This document shows, piece after piece, positions 7,197 through 15,870 of a stretch of 22,645 nucleotides of DNA. A program made the position numbers and the translations under genes. How positions within the stretch are numbered: position 1 is the first letter of the stretch; each line of letters opens with the position of its first letter. The stretch spans positions 1 to 22,645 of the forward strand of contig CALGNW010000338.1 of NCBI GenBank assembly GCA_937958345.1, written 5' to 3'. The notes beneath the pieces were generated by a model that saw only the letters and a list, made by a program, of their open reading frames with translations, ran no database searches and was not told the origin of the DNA. The stretch comes from an uncultured Neomegalonema sp. (GTDB lineage: Bacteria; Pseudomonadota; Alphaproteobacteria; Rhodobacterales; Rhodobacteraceae).

Positions 7197-8474
7197 TTGC
7201 CGGAGGAACCAGCCATCGCTTTCAGATTTCTGCACACGGCTGACCTGCACCTCGATTCGCCGCTGAAAAGCCTCGCGTTGAAGGACGCCGACCTCGCGGG
7301 CCTGATCGGCAACGCCTCGCGCCGTGTGTTTGAAACCATCGTTCAAACCTGCCTCGACGAACGACTGGACGCGCTCGTCATCGCGGGCGATCTGTTTGAC
7401 CGCGAATTGCGCAGCGTTAAAACTCCGGCCTTCCTCACACGCCAGTTGCGTCTGCTGCACGAGGCGGGTGTGCAGGTCTTTATGATCCGGGGCAACCACG
7501 ACGCCGAAGCCTCGGCCATCACCAACCAGCTCGACCTCCCCCCCGGCGTCCACGTCTTCACAGGGCGCGGCGGCACGGTGACGCTCGAGGAAAAGGCCGT
7601 TGCGGTCCACGGCGTCAGTTTCGCCCAGAGACACGCGCCCAACTCGTTGCTGCCGAAATACAAGCCGCCCGTCCAAGGCATGGCAAATATCGGCCTGATG
7701 CACACCAGCATCGGCGGGACCGAGGGTCACGACGTTTACGCTCCCGTCTCTGTCGCAGACCTTGTCGCGCATGGCTTTGACTATTGGGCGCTGGGCCACA
7801 TCCACAAACGACAGGTCCACCACGAACACCCCTTCATCGTCATGCCCGGCATCCCCCAGGGCAGAAGCGTGCGCGAGGCGGGGCCGAAATCCGTCACCCT
7901 CGGCACAATCGACGAGGGCGGCATCCGCATCGAAGAACGCCACACCGGCATCGCCGAATTTTCGGCGGTAACCGTCAACGTCGCGGGCGCAACCGAAATC
8001 GAGGACGTGCGTGCCGCCATCCGCCAGTCCATTCAGGACAGCGCCGAAACCACCCGCTCGGAACATGCCGTCCTGCGTCTGTCGCTGCGGGGTGAAACCG
8101 CACTTGCATGGCGCATCCGCCGCGATACCGAAACGCGGCTCGAAGAAGCGCGCGAGGAGGCGGCAGCCTACGGCAATGTCTGGATCGAAAGCCTCGGGGC
8201 GCACGCCGCCCCGCCCTCCGGCACGATCACCGGAGACGATCCCGTGGTCGAACTTCAGACGCTGATGCAATCGCAGGTCATCTCCGATCCGTCCTTTGTC
8301 CGCGACGCAGCAGCCGAGATGGACAAGCTGATCAAAAAACTGCCCCCCGGTCTGCGCGATCAATTCGGCGGGGACGAGGCCGAACGCGACGCGATGCTGC
8401 GGGCGGTACTCAGCGATGGCGTCGAGGACGTCGCCGCCGCCCTTCACGCTGCCGGTGACGGGGGTACGGAATAA
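7197..8474 (+). CDS. SbcD/YhaO-like DNA-repair metallophosphoesterase
   Basis: A calcineurin-type phosphoesterase with all nuclease motifs: H-T-A-D-L-H-L-D near the N-terminus, A-G-D-L-F-D, R-G-N-H-D, M-H-T, and G-H-I-H. This is the Mre11/SbcD fold, and the pairing with a large YhaN-like ATPase points to YhaO, a two-metal DNA nuclease subunit acting in the cytoplasm. From TTG 7197 it has 425 residues, the usual size. The start is a puzzle: no Shine-Dalgarno precedes the TTG, whereas GGAGGAA at 7202-7208 stands 6 bases before an in-frame ATC at 7215, exactly where homologs I know begin (M-A-F-R-F-L-H-T). The next option, CTG 7230, is very close to motif I. So either the TTG is used or the gene starts at a rare ATC. 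The stop overlaps the next gene's ATG by one base (TAATG). Confidence 0.9.
   Translation: MPEEPAIAFRFLHTADLHLDSPLKSLALKDADLAGLIGNASRRVFETIVQTCLDERLDALVIAGDLFDRELRSVKTPAFLTRQLRLLHEAGVQVFMIRGNHDAEASAITNQLDLPPGVHVFTGRGGTVTLEEKAVAVHGVSFAQRHAPNSLLPKYKPPVQGMANIGLMHTSIGGTEGHDVYAPVSVADLVAHGFDYWALGHIHKRQVHHEHPFIVMPGIPQGRSVREAGPKSVTLGTIDEGGIRIEERHTGIAEFSAVTVNVAGATEIEDVRAAIRQSIQDSAETTRSEHAVLRLSLRGETALAWRIRRDTETRLEEAREEAAAYGNVWIESLGAHAAPPSGTITGDDPVVELQTLMQSQVISDPSFVRDAAAEMDKLIKKLPPGLRDQFGGDEAERDAMLRAVLSDGVEDVAAALHAAGDGGTE
7202..7208 (+). promoter_or_regulatory. Shine-Dalgarno in front of an ATC codon
   Basis: GGAGGAA is one of the strongest ribosome sites seen in this window. It lies 6 bases before ATC (7215-7217), in frame with the metallophosphoesterase, and downstream of the only in-frame TTG (7197), so it cannot serve that TTG. 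It either points to ATC initiation or is the remains of a site whose ATG was lost. Confidence 0.55.
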
Positions 8475-11400
8475 TGCGCCTGCGCAAACTCGACCTCACC
8501 CGCTACGGTAAATTCAGCGACCACACGCTCGATTTCGGCGCATCCGCACAGGGCCGCGCCGATTTTCATATCGTCTACGGCCCGAACGAGGCGGGCAAAT
8601 CCACCACCCTCGCCGCGTATATGGACCTGCTGTTCGGCATCGGCGCGCAGTCGGCATTCGGCTTTCTGCACGATTATAAATCCATGCTGATCGGCGCAAC
8701 GATCGAGGCGAACGGCGAGGCTCTGTCGCTCACACGAACCAAGGGCAACAAGGATACCCTGCGCGACGAAACCGGAAACGTCGTTGATCCCGCACGTCTG
8801 TCCGCCATCCTGCACGGTCTCGACCGCGACACCTACGGCACGATGTTTTCGCTCGACGGCGCACGGCTTGAAAGCGGCGGCGAGGATATTCTGGCCAGCA
8901 AGGGCGAGCTGGGTCGCCTGCTCTTTTCCGCTGCTTCGGGCATGGCCGATATCGGCGGCACACTCGAAACCCTCCGGGGCGACGCCGCAAAATTCTTCGC
9001 TGCGGGCAAGCGCAAACACGAACTCGGCGACCTCAAGGATGAACTCAAGGCGCTGGACGACGAGCGCAAAGCCCTCGACACCCACGCCGCCGATTTCGAA
9101 CGCCTCCGCGAAACCCTCGCCGCCGCAAAAACCCGCCGCGAAGAGGTTCAGGCCGAACGCAACAGGATCGCACGCGACAAGGAAAACCTCGAAAATCTCA
9201 AGGGCGCCTTTCCGCTGGCCCAAGAGCTGACCGAGCTGAACACGGCAGAGGCCGCACTGGCCGATTATCCGCCGCTTGATGACCCTGCTTTGCTGGACGA
9301 GGTCGCAAAACTGCGCGAGGCACGGACCGAGGCGCGCACGATTGAACAGGCCGCCACCGACGAAATCACGCGCATCGACGCGGCACTGGCCGATCAGAAA
9401 CCCGACGCCGCCGCCCTTGCTCTCGCCGACCGGCTTGCGCAGATGCAAGGTCTGCAAAGACGGTATCACACGGGCCGCGATGATCTTGAAAAACGGACGC
9501 TGGAACGCGACAAGGCAAATGCCGCCGTTACCGCTGCCCTCGCCGCGCTCGGCGCGCCCGCCGGAACTGCCGCCGAAACACTTTTGCAGCCCGTGGACGC
9601 CCTTGCGCGGCTCGATGCACTGCTCGGCGAACACACCCTGCTGACCGCCGCGCTCGACACTGCAATCGCCGAAAAATCAGACGCCGACGAAACCCTCAAA
9701 AGTCTACAGGGTTCAACCGCCACCGACGCCGCGCCGGTCGACACCGCACCCCTCGCACCGCTGCTCGCCCGCATTCGCGCCGACGACCCGACCGGCAAAG
9801 TGCAACGCGCGCAAGAGGCATTGGACCGCGCCGTCGCCGAGGCAGAACGCCTGCTGCCCGCCCTCGCGCCGTGGACCGGAACCCCTGACGCGCTGCTCGG
9901 TTCAACTGCCCCCGCCCCCGATCAGGCCGCAGCATGGCGCGACCGTGCGCGCAAAATCGCAGACGACATGATCGCGCTTGAAAACCGCCGCGCAAAGGAC
10001 AGCGAAGACCTCGCCCGCAATGCGGCGGCGATCAGCAGCATGACCGGGGCGCAAGGCGTTGTCTCCGACACACAGGCCGCCGACGCCCGCGCATCGCGGG
10101 ACACCGCATGGCGGACCCACCGCACCGTGATGGACGATCAGACCGCCGACGCATTCGAACGCGCCCTTGATGCCGACGACCGCGCCCAAGCCGACCGCCT
10201 CGCCCAAAGCGACCGCCTCGCCACCCTGCGCGAACTCGAACAGACCCGCGGAAGTTTGCAGGCGGGCCTGACTGCGATCGGGGCCGAACAAACCCGCCTC
10301 GCCGCCCTGCAAAATGCCCTGTCCGCCGAATTGAGCGCGCCGCTTAACCGCGCCGGACTGCCCGCGGACTACGACCCGCTGGGCTTACCCGCATGGCTGA
10401 CCCAGCGTAGCGCCGCCGCCGCCGCCGCCACACGGGCGCAATCGGCGCGGGACGATTATGACGACGCTGTCAAACGCGCGGCGACGCATAAAAACACCCT
10501 CGGCGCTGCCTTGTCCCAGGCGGGCATAGCCGCTCAAGCGGGCTTGTCACTCGACCGTCTTCTCGACGCGGCGGATGCCCTGATCGAGCGTGAAAAAACC
10601 GCTGCCCTCAATCGTGCAACCGTTGAAAAGACCCGCGCCGATGCCGCACGCAATGCCGACAAACGGAGCGAAAAATCCGCCGAGGCAAAGAACGCGCTGG
10701 ATGACTGGCAAGCCCGCTGGACGGACGCGCTTGGCGGAACATGGCTGCAAAACCGCACCCCTGCCGAGGTTTCCGCCTTACTGCCGACTCTGCGCCGTCT
10801 GTCCGATCAGATCGAAACACAAGCTGACAAAATCCGCCGCGTCGCCAGCCTCGAACGCGACATTGCGGCCTTCGAGGCGGCGCTGGATGCCCTCAACGCC
10901 GACGCCCCCGAAGACCGCGCGGAAGATGCGGGCGCGCGTTTTGCCAAACTCTCGGAACGTGTCAGCTCCGCAAAACTGGCCGAGGCGCAGAACGACACCC
11001 GCACCACCGCGCGAGAGGGCCACGTGCAAAAACGCACAAACGCCGCCGCCAAACGCACCGCGATTACCGAGCGCGTGACCGAGATCGCCGCGCGCTATCC
11101 CGCGACGCTCGAGATCACCGATGTTGACGCCCTTGCCCGTGCCCTCAACCAATCCGCCACGCGCGCCGAATTGCAGAAGAAAATCGCCTCCCAGCAAAGC
11201 GCGCTCACCGGCCTGCTGGGTGCAGAGTCTCTGGCCGGGGCAACCGCTCTGCTGTCGGGCACAACGCTGCGAGACGTCACCGCCGCACTGGGCGGGATCG
11301 ACGGTGATTATCAGCAGGCCGAGGCCGAAAGGGACGAGGCCATCGGCGCGCACCGCGATGCCGAAAACGCCATTCAGGCAGTCGGCGGAGACGCCGCCGT

Positions 11401-11935
11401 CGCGCGGCTCGAAGAACAACGCGCCACGCTTCTGCTCGACATCGCGGAAAAGGCATCGGCCTGTCTGCGCCTCACCCTCGGCGTGATGGCGGCGGAACGG
11501 GCGCTGCATCTTTACCGTGACCGCCACCGCAGCGCGATGATGAGCCGGACGGCAGACGCCTTCCGCACCATCACCGGCGGCGCATTCGACAAGCTGGAAA
11601 CCCAGCCCGCCGGAAAGGCGGAGCGCCTGATCGCCATTCGCAAAAACGGCGGCGCATCGGTCGGCGTCGACGGCATGTCCACCGCCACCCGCCACCAGCT
11701 TTATTTCGCGCTGCGCCTTGCGGGATACGAGGACTTTTGCCAAAAGTCAGGCCCGTTGCCGCTGATCGCAGACGATATTCTGGAATCTTTCGACGAGGAC
11801 CGCGCCGCAGAGGCGTTTACCCAACTCCGCACCCTTGCGCACAAGGGTCAGGCGATTTACCTCACTCACCATCGGCATTTGTGTACCATCGCCAAGGATT
11901 TGTGCGGCGACGACGTCACAATACATGACCTCTGA
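8474..11935 (+). CDS. YhaN-like SMC/Rad50-type ATPase, partner of the phosphoesterase
   Basis: 1153 residues with the split ABC-ATPase plan of Rad50/SbcC. The N-terminal Walker A G-P-N-E-A-G-K-S is at 36-43; a very long alanine/glutamate/arginine-rich coiled-coil region spans roughly 180-1000; the C-terminal head has Walker B L-I-A-D-D (1097-1101), the D-loop region S-F-D-E-D-R, and the switch histidine in L-T-H-H (about 1132). Y-G-K-F near the start and an AAA_27-like N-terminus are typical of the YhaN branch. No CxxC zinc hook is visible in the coiled coil, as expected for YhaN and unlike SbcC/Rad50. It would bind DNA ends and drive the phosphoesterase in repair. The ATG overlaps the upstream stop by one base, giving strong translational coupling. 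The long antisense frames opposite it are composition artefacts. Confidence 0.9.
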   Translation: MRLRKLDLTRYGKFSDHTLDFGASAQGRADFHIVYGPNEAGKSTTLAAYMDLLFGIGAQSAFGFLHDYKSMLIGATIEANGEALSLTRTKGNKDTLRDETGNVVDPARLSAILHGLDRDTYGTMFSLDGARLESGGEDILASKGELGRLLFSAASGMADIGGTLETLRGDAAKFFAAGKRKHELGDLKDELKALDDERKALDTHAADFERLRETLAAAKTRREEVQAERNRIARDKENLENLKGAFPLAQELTELNTAEAALADYPPLDDPALLDEVAKLREARTEARTIEQAATDEITRIDAALADQKPDAAALALADRLAQMQGLQRRYHTGRDDLEKRTLERDKANAAVTAALAALGAPAGTAAETLLQPVDALARLDALLGEHTLLTAALDTAIAEKSDADETLKSLQGSTATDAAPVDTAPLAPLLARIRADDPTGKVQRAQEALDRAVAEAERLLPALAPWTGTPDALLGSTAPAPDQAAAWRDRARKIADDMIALENRRAKDSEDLARNAAAISSMTGAQGVVSDTQAADARASRDTAWRTHRTVMDDQTADAFERALDADDRAQADRLAQSDRLATLRELEQTRGSLQAGLTAIGAEQTRLAALQNALSAELSAPLNRAGLPADYDPLGLPAWLTQRSAAAAAATRAQSARDDYDDAVKRAATHKNTLGAALSQAGIAAQAGLSLDRLLDAADALIEREKTAALNRATVEKTRADAARNADKRSEKSAEAKNALDDWQARWTDALGGTWLQNRTPAEVSALLPTLRRLSDQIETQADKIRRVASLERDIAAFEAALDALNADAPEDRAEDAGARFAKLSERVSSAKLAEAQNDTRTTAREGHVQKRTNAAAKRTAITERVTEIAARYPATLEITDVDALARALNQSATRAELQKKIASQQSALTGLLGAESLAGATALLSGTTLRDVTAALGGIDGDYQQAEAERDEAIGAHRDAENAIQAVGGDAAVARLEEQRATLLLDIAEKASACLRLTLGVMAAERALHLYRDRHRSAMMSRTADAFRTITGGAFDKLETQPAGKAERLIAIRKNGGASVGVDGMSTATRHQLYFALRLAGYEDFCQKSGPLPLIADDILESFDEDRAAEAFTQLRTLAHKGQAIYLTHHRHLCTIAKDLCGDDVTIHDL

Positions 11936-11985
11936 CGCACAATGGCGTACCCAGTCGCATCCGCAAACGAACCGGTCCCCTGATC

Positions 11986-13284
11986 ATGTCCCAGTCATCG
12001 CGCACAGGTTTTGTCATCTCCGCCCCGTCATCGGGCGCGGGCAAAACCACCGTCACCCTTGGTCTGCTTACCGCCCTGCGCGCCGGGGGAGACGACATTT
12101 GTTCGGCAAAGACCGGCCCGGATTACATCGACCCCGCCTTTCACGCTGCGGCCACAGGACAGCCCTGTATCACCCTTGATCCGTGGTGCGCGTCCCCCGA
12201 TCAACTGCGCGCCCGCGCCGCTGCCGGAACCGCACCGTTTCTCGTGGTCGAGGGCGCAATGGGCCTGTTCGACGGCGCTCCCTCCGACTCGCCGATGGGT
12301 CACGGTTCGACCGCCGATGTGGCGCAGGCGCTCGACCTGCCCGTGATCCTTGTGCTTGACGCCGCCCGCCGCGCGCAAACCGCCGCCGCCATCGTCCACG
12401 GCCTCGCGTCCTTCCGCCCTGACATTCAAATTGCAGGCGCGATCCTCAATCGTATCGGCAGCCCGCGGCACGAAACGATGATGCGCCGTGCTGTCGAGAC
12501 CGTTACGCCGGTTCTCGGCGCAATCCCGCGCAGCAGCACGCTCACGGTTCCCTCCCGCCATCTGGGTTTGCAACAGGCCGGAGAGTTACAGGACCTCGGC
12601 GACCTTCTCGCATCACTGGGCGAGGCTGTCACCGAACACTGCGACCTCGGTGGAATCCGCAAGTCCGCCGCGCCGCTTGCCGCGACCGGAATGCCAACGC
12701 GACTGACTCCGATCGGCCAGCGCATCGCCGTCGCGCAGGACGAGGCATTCGGATTTTCATACCCCCACATGCTGGCGGACTGGCGCGCGCAGGGGGCCGA
12801 GATTTCCGTCTTCTCCCCGCTCGCCGACGAACGGCCCGCCACGGACGCAGACGCCATTTTCCTGCCCGGCGGCTATCCCGAACTCTACGCAGGCCGCCTT
12901 GCCGCCGCCGGGGCCTTTCGTTCGGGCATGATGGCGGCACAGCTCACCGGCACGCTGATTTACGGCGAGTGCGGCGGGTTCATGGTGCTGGGACAGGGAT
13001 TGATCGACGGCTACGAACAGCGTCACCAGATGCTCGGTTTCCTCGATGTCGAAACCACCTTCGCACAGCGCAAACTCTCCCTCGGCTACCGCGATCTGAC
13101 CCCGTTGACCGAACTGCCATGGACAGGGCCGCTCAAGGGGCACGAGTTCCATTATTCGACCATCACCCGCAGCGAGGGCGACCCGTTATTCGACGCCGCC
13201 CCTGCAAAGGGCGACCCCACACCCATCGGCCTGCACAACGGTCGCGTCATGGGCAGTTACGCTCATGTGGTCGAGGCGGCCTGA
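11986..13284 (+). CDS. cobB: Cobyrinate / hydrogenobyrinate a,c-diamide synthase
   Basis: 432 residues with both halves of the CobB/CbiA family. The N-terminal DethioB-synthetase-like domain has the P-loop S-A-P-S-S-G-A-G-K-T-T (12-22) and the G-P-D-Y-I-D-P and V-V-E-G-A-M-G-L-F-D-G motifs. The C-terminal class I glutamine amidotransferase half has L-P-G-G-Y-P-E, the nucleophile Cys329 in Y-G-E-C-G-G-F, and G-H-E-F-H-Y-S. It uses ATP and glutamine to amidate the a and c side chains of (hydrogeno)byrinic acid; the cobalt-late substrate is likely if the organism follows the aerobic pathway. No clear ribosome site precedes the ATG, and 50 non-coding bases separate it from the yhaN-like gene. cobA lies 11.5 kb upstream on the same strand. 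Its 3' end overlaps kefC, convergent, by 22 bases. Confidence 0.93.
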   Translation: MSQSSRTGFVISAPSSGAGKTTVTLGLLTALRAGGDDICSAKTGPDYIDPAFHAAATGQPCITLDPWCASPDQLRARAAAGTAPFLVVEGAMGLFDGAPSDSPMGHGSTADVAQALDLPVILVLDAARRAQTAAAIVHGLASFRPDIQIAGAILNRIGSPRHETMMRRAVETVTPVLGAIPRSSTLTVPSRHLGLQQAGELQDLGDLLASLGEAVTEHCDLGGIRKSAAPLAATGMPTRLTPIGQRIAVAQDEAFGFSYPHMLADWRAQGAEISVFSPLADERPATDADAIFLPGGYPELYAGRLAAAGAFRSGMMAAQLTGTLIYGECGGFMVLGQGLIDGYEQRHQMLGFLDVETTFAQRKLSLGYRDLTPLTELPWTGPLKGHEFHYSTITRSEGDPLFDAAPAKGDPTPIGLHNGRVMGSYAHVVEAA

Positions 13285-15185
13285 CCCGTCTCCTCGGTTT
13301 CTTCTTCAACAACCGGCTTTTCCCAGCCCCGCTCGTCGGGCGATGCCGTTTCCAGACGGTCGGTGTTCATCACCGCCTCCAACTGCTGCGACCGCGCCAA
13401 AGACCGCGCAACATAATCGGAATTACTGGCAAAATCAGAGGTCCAGAATTCGCGCAGCTCGTCAAAGCCCTCTTCGTCATGTTGCCGGAAAGCGCGGGCC
13501 AGTCGCTCGGCACGGAACGGATGCACACCCAGCGCCGTCAGCGTCTCGCGCCCTGCTTCGACAGACGACCCCAGCAACTCGCGTATCACCGTATGCGCGC
13601 CCGCCTCTAACAGGCGATAGGCGTTGTTGCGGTCGGTCGCACGCGCGATCACACGCACATGCGGCCACGTCTTGCGCACATCTTCGACAATGCGTGCCTG
13701 TGTTGTCGCATTGCCCAGCGTCGCGACCAGCACGCTCGCCTTGGCAATGCCCGCCGCCTCCAGCAGGTCGACACGCGAGGCATCGCCGTAATACGCCTTG
13801 ACCCCGAATTTGCGCATCGTATCCAGCTGGCGCGGATCGGAATCCAGCACCACCGTTTCAATCCCCTGCGCCCGCAGCATGCGATTGACCATCTGGCCAA
13901 ATCGCCCGACCCCCGCGATAATCACCGGCCCGTGATGCTTTATCTCGTCATCGTCGCGATGCTCCAGATCTTCATGCAGCCTCGGTTCGATCACCTTCTG
14001 GAAAAAGATAAAGAACAAGGGCGTCAGGAACATCGTAACCGCGATGATCAATGTCGCCACTCCGCCCGTCATCGTCGAAATGGCCGAGACTGTGGTGGCC
14101 AGCGCAATCAGGACAAATCCGAACTCACCGGCCTGCGGCAGGGCGAGCGTAAACAGCCAGAAATCACGCGGCGACAGTTTGAACAAACGCGCCAGCACCG
14201 CCAGTACCAGCGCCTTGACGGCGATCACACCGATGGCACAGCCGATGATCAGAACGGGCCGCTCGCTCAGCAAACCGAAATCAACACCCGCCCCGACAGA
14301 GATAAAGAACACCCCCAGCAGCAAGCCCTTAAACGGCTCGATATTGCTTTCCAACTCGTGCCGGTACTCGGACCCCGACAAAACGACACCCGCCAGAAAT
14401 GCGCCCAGCGCGGGTGACAACCCGACATAATCGACCAGCAGAGCCGTGCCGATCACCAATGCCAGCGCGGCGGCGGTAAACACCTCGCGCGACCGGCCCG
14501 ACGCGATAAACCGGAAAAACGGATAGGCCAGAAACCGGCCCGCCAGAATGATCGAGCCGATTGCGCCGAGAATAACCAGCGCCTTGGCAAACTGGGGCAG
14601 CTCGTTCAGCCACACGGCCCCTTTGGGCTTTGGCGCACTGGGCAGCATGTTCCAGATGTCAAAGCCCGCGCCCCCCGCCAACAGCGGCATCAGGGCGATA
14701 ATCGGGATCACGGCGATATCCTGAAACAGCAGAACAGCAAAGGCCGAACGCCCGCCCCGCGTGCCCTCCAATCCCCGCTCCTGAAGGGTCTGCAAAACAA
14801 TGGCCGTGGATGACAGCGCAAGGATCATCCCGACCGCAATCGACGCCTGCCACGTCAGTCCGAACAGATAGGCGATACCGGCAATCAGTCCGACGCTGAC
14901 ACCAACCTGCGCCCCGCCCAGCCCGATCAGTTCGCCGCGCATCTTCCACAATTCGTTGGGCCGCAGTTCCAACCCGATCAGGAACAGCATCATCACGACG
15001 CCGAATTCGCTGAAATGCATCAGCTCCTCGGCTTCTTTTTCGCTGAAAATCGCATGGATAATCGGTCCGAGGACCACCCCCGCAATCAGATATCCCAACA
15101 CCGAGCCAAGCCCGATCCGCTGGGCAATCGGAACCGCGATCACCGCACCGAGCAGATAAAGGAAAACACCGCTGAGAACTTCCAT
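13263..15185 (-). CDS. kefC: KefC/KefB-type potassium/proton antiporter with RCK domain
   Basis: 640 residues from the ATG at 15185. The frame runs back to 15359, but that part overlaps the kefF-like gene and is not hydrophobic. The first 380 or so residues form a CPA2 cation/proton antiporter domain with about a dozen membrane segments, including the L-G-Y-L-I-A-G-V-V-L-G-P start and the L-G-A-F-L-A-G-V-V-L-S-G helix. The TrkA-N/RCK nucleotide-binding domain begins with I-I-A-G-V-G-R-F-G-Q (about 421-431), and an acidic tail ends the protein. Kef systems release K+ and acidify the cytoplasm when glutathione adducts bind the RCK domain, protecting against electrophiles. The kefF-like gene ends 4 bases before this ATG, as in enteric kefFC. 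The last 22 bases overlap cobB tail to tail. KefB versus KefC cannot be separated by eye. Confidence 0.88.
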   Translation of the reverse strand: MEVLSGVFLYLLGAVIAVPIAQRIGLGSVLGYLIAGVVLGPIIHAIFSEKEAEELMHFSEFGVVMMLFLIGLELRPNELWKMRGELIGLGGAQVGVSVGLIAGIAYLFGLTWQASIAVGMILALSSTAIVLQTLQERGLEGTRGGRSAFAVLLFQDIAVIPIIALMPLLAGGAGFDIWNMLPSAPKPKGAVWLNELPQFAKALVILGAIGSIILAGRFLAYPFFRFIASGRSREVFTAAALALVIGTALLVDYVGLSPALGAFLAGVVLSGSEYRHELESNIEPFKGLLLGVFFISVGAGVDFGLLSERPVLIIGCAIGVIAVKALVLAVLARLFKLSPRDFWLFTLALPQAGEFGFVLIALATTVSAISTMTGGVATLIIAVTMFLTPLFFIFFQKVIEPRLHEDLEHRDDDEIKHHGPVIIAGVGRFGQMVNRMLRAQGIETVVLDSDPRQLDTMRKFGVKAYYGDASRVDLLEAAGIAKASVLVATLGNATTQARIVEDVRKTWPHVRVIARATDRNNAYRLLEAGAHTVIRELLGSSVEAGRETLTALGVHPFRAERLARAFRQHDEEGFDELREFWTSDFASNSDYVARSLARSQQLEAVMNTDRLETASPDERGWEKPVVEEETEETGQAASTT

Positions 15186-15189
15186 CGTC

Positions 15190-15801
15190 TCAGCCCTTCC
15201 CTGCCGGTTTATCGTAAAGCCCGGCCAGCCCGCGCAGCCCGCTCGCTGCTTCAATATCCAGCGTCCGCTCCCGCAAATCGCGAAGCAGCTTTGCGTATCC
15301 CGCCGCATGCGCATCCAGCACCGAACGGTCGCGCCGGTTATTCGCCTCGAACAGCGCAAAGGGCGGCAGATACGTCATCCCGCACAGCATCGCGGTTTGC
15401 TCGAACGGCGAAAACAGCGCGCGCAGGTCCAACCGGTTACGCCCTTCGGGTCCATAGGCGGCCTGCGCCCCGCCCGCTGTCACCGCATTCAGCCACAGCT
15501 TTCCGCGCAGCGCCTCGCCCCCCGGCCCATAGGCCCAGCGCCACTCCAGCACCAGATCAATCCACTCCTTCATCAGTGCGGGAGCGGAATACCAGTAAAC
15601 CGGATGCTGAAAGACCACCGCGTCATAGCGGGACACCCGCTCCTGCTCGCGGTCCACGTCGATTTCATAGGTCGGATACTCGGCATACAAATCCGCGACC
15701 GTCACGCCGTCCACACCCTCCGCAACCCGCTTCAGGCGGCGGTTGGCTTGAGAGCGTTCGGTTCTGGGATGCGCATAAAGGACAAGAATCGAGCGTTGCA
15801 T
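15190..15801 (-). CDS. kefF: KefF/KefG-like NAD(P)H quinone oxidoreductase
   Basis: 203 residues of the flavodoxin-fold NQO1 family. The phosphate-binding start I-L-V-L-Y-A-H-P is at residues 5-12, the F-Q-H-P-V-Y-W-Y-S-A-P motif around 64-74, and the W-A-Y-G-P-G-G block after the W-I-D-L helix. KefF and KefG are FMN proteins that bind to KefC or KefB for full activity and reduce quinones. The gene lies 4 bases before kefC on the same strand, so an ancillary role for that antiporter is well supported by context. No good ribosome site is seen before the ATG at 15801. KefF versus KefG is uncertain. Confidence 0.85.
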   Translation of the reverse strand: MQRSILVLYAHPRTERSQANRRLKRVAEGVDGVTVADLYAEYPTYEIDVDREQERVSRYDAVVFQHPVYWYSAPALMKEWIDLVLEWRWAYGPGGEALRGKLWLNAVTAGGAQAAYGPEGRNRLDLRALFSPFEQTAMLCGMTYLPPFALFEANNRRDRSVLDAHAAGYAKLLRDLRERTLDIEAASGLRGLAGLYDKPAGKG

Positions 15802-15870
15802 GAGACAGAGTCACATTGCCGGACACTGAACGCAACCGGCACAACGGGATAATCGCACGTATTTTCCCTT
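15802..15870. other. Gap between kefF-like gene and EamA transporter 1
   Basis: 69 bases without a gene. The two minus-strand genes flank it, so a promoter for the kefF-kefC pair may lie here. No clear terminator or promoter was recognised. Confidence 0.5.

Noticed and set aside
7089..8447. 452-codon minus-strand frame opposite the phosphoesterase gene
   Set aside because: The opposite strand has all metallophosphoesterase motifs; this frame has no recognisable domain and is a GC-bias artefact.
8444..9634. 396-codon minus-strand frame opposite the YhaN-like gene
   Set aside because: Antisense to the Walker A and coiled-coil coding sequence, with no family resemblance.
15186..15359. 58-codon N-terminal extension of kefC
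   Set aside because: Overlaps the kefF-like gene, is basic and not hydrophobic; the antiporter domain begins at the ATG 15185.
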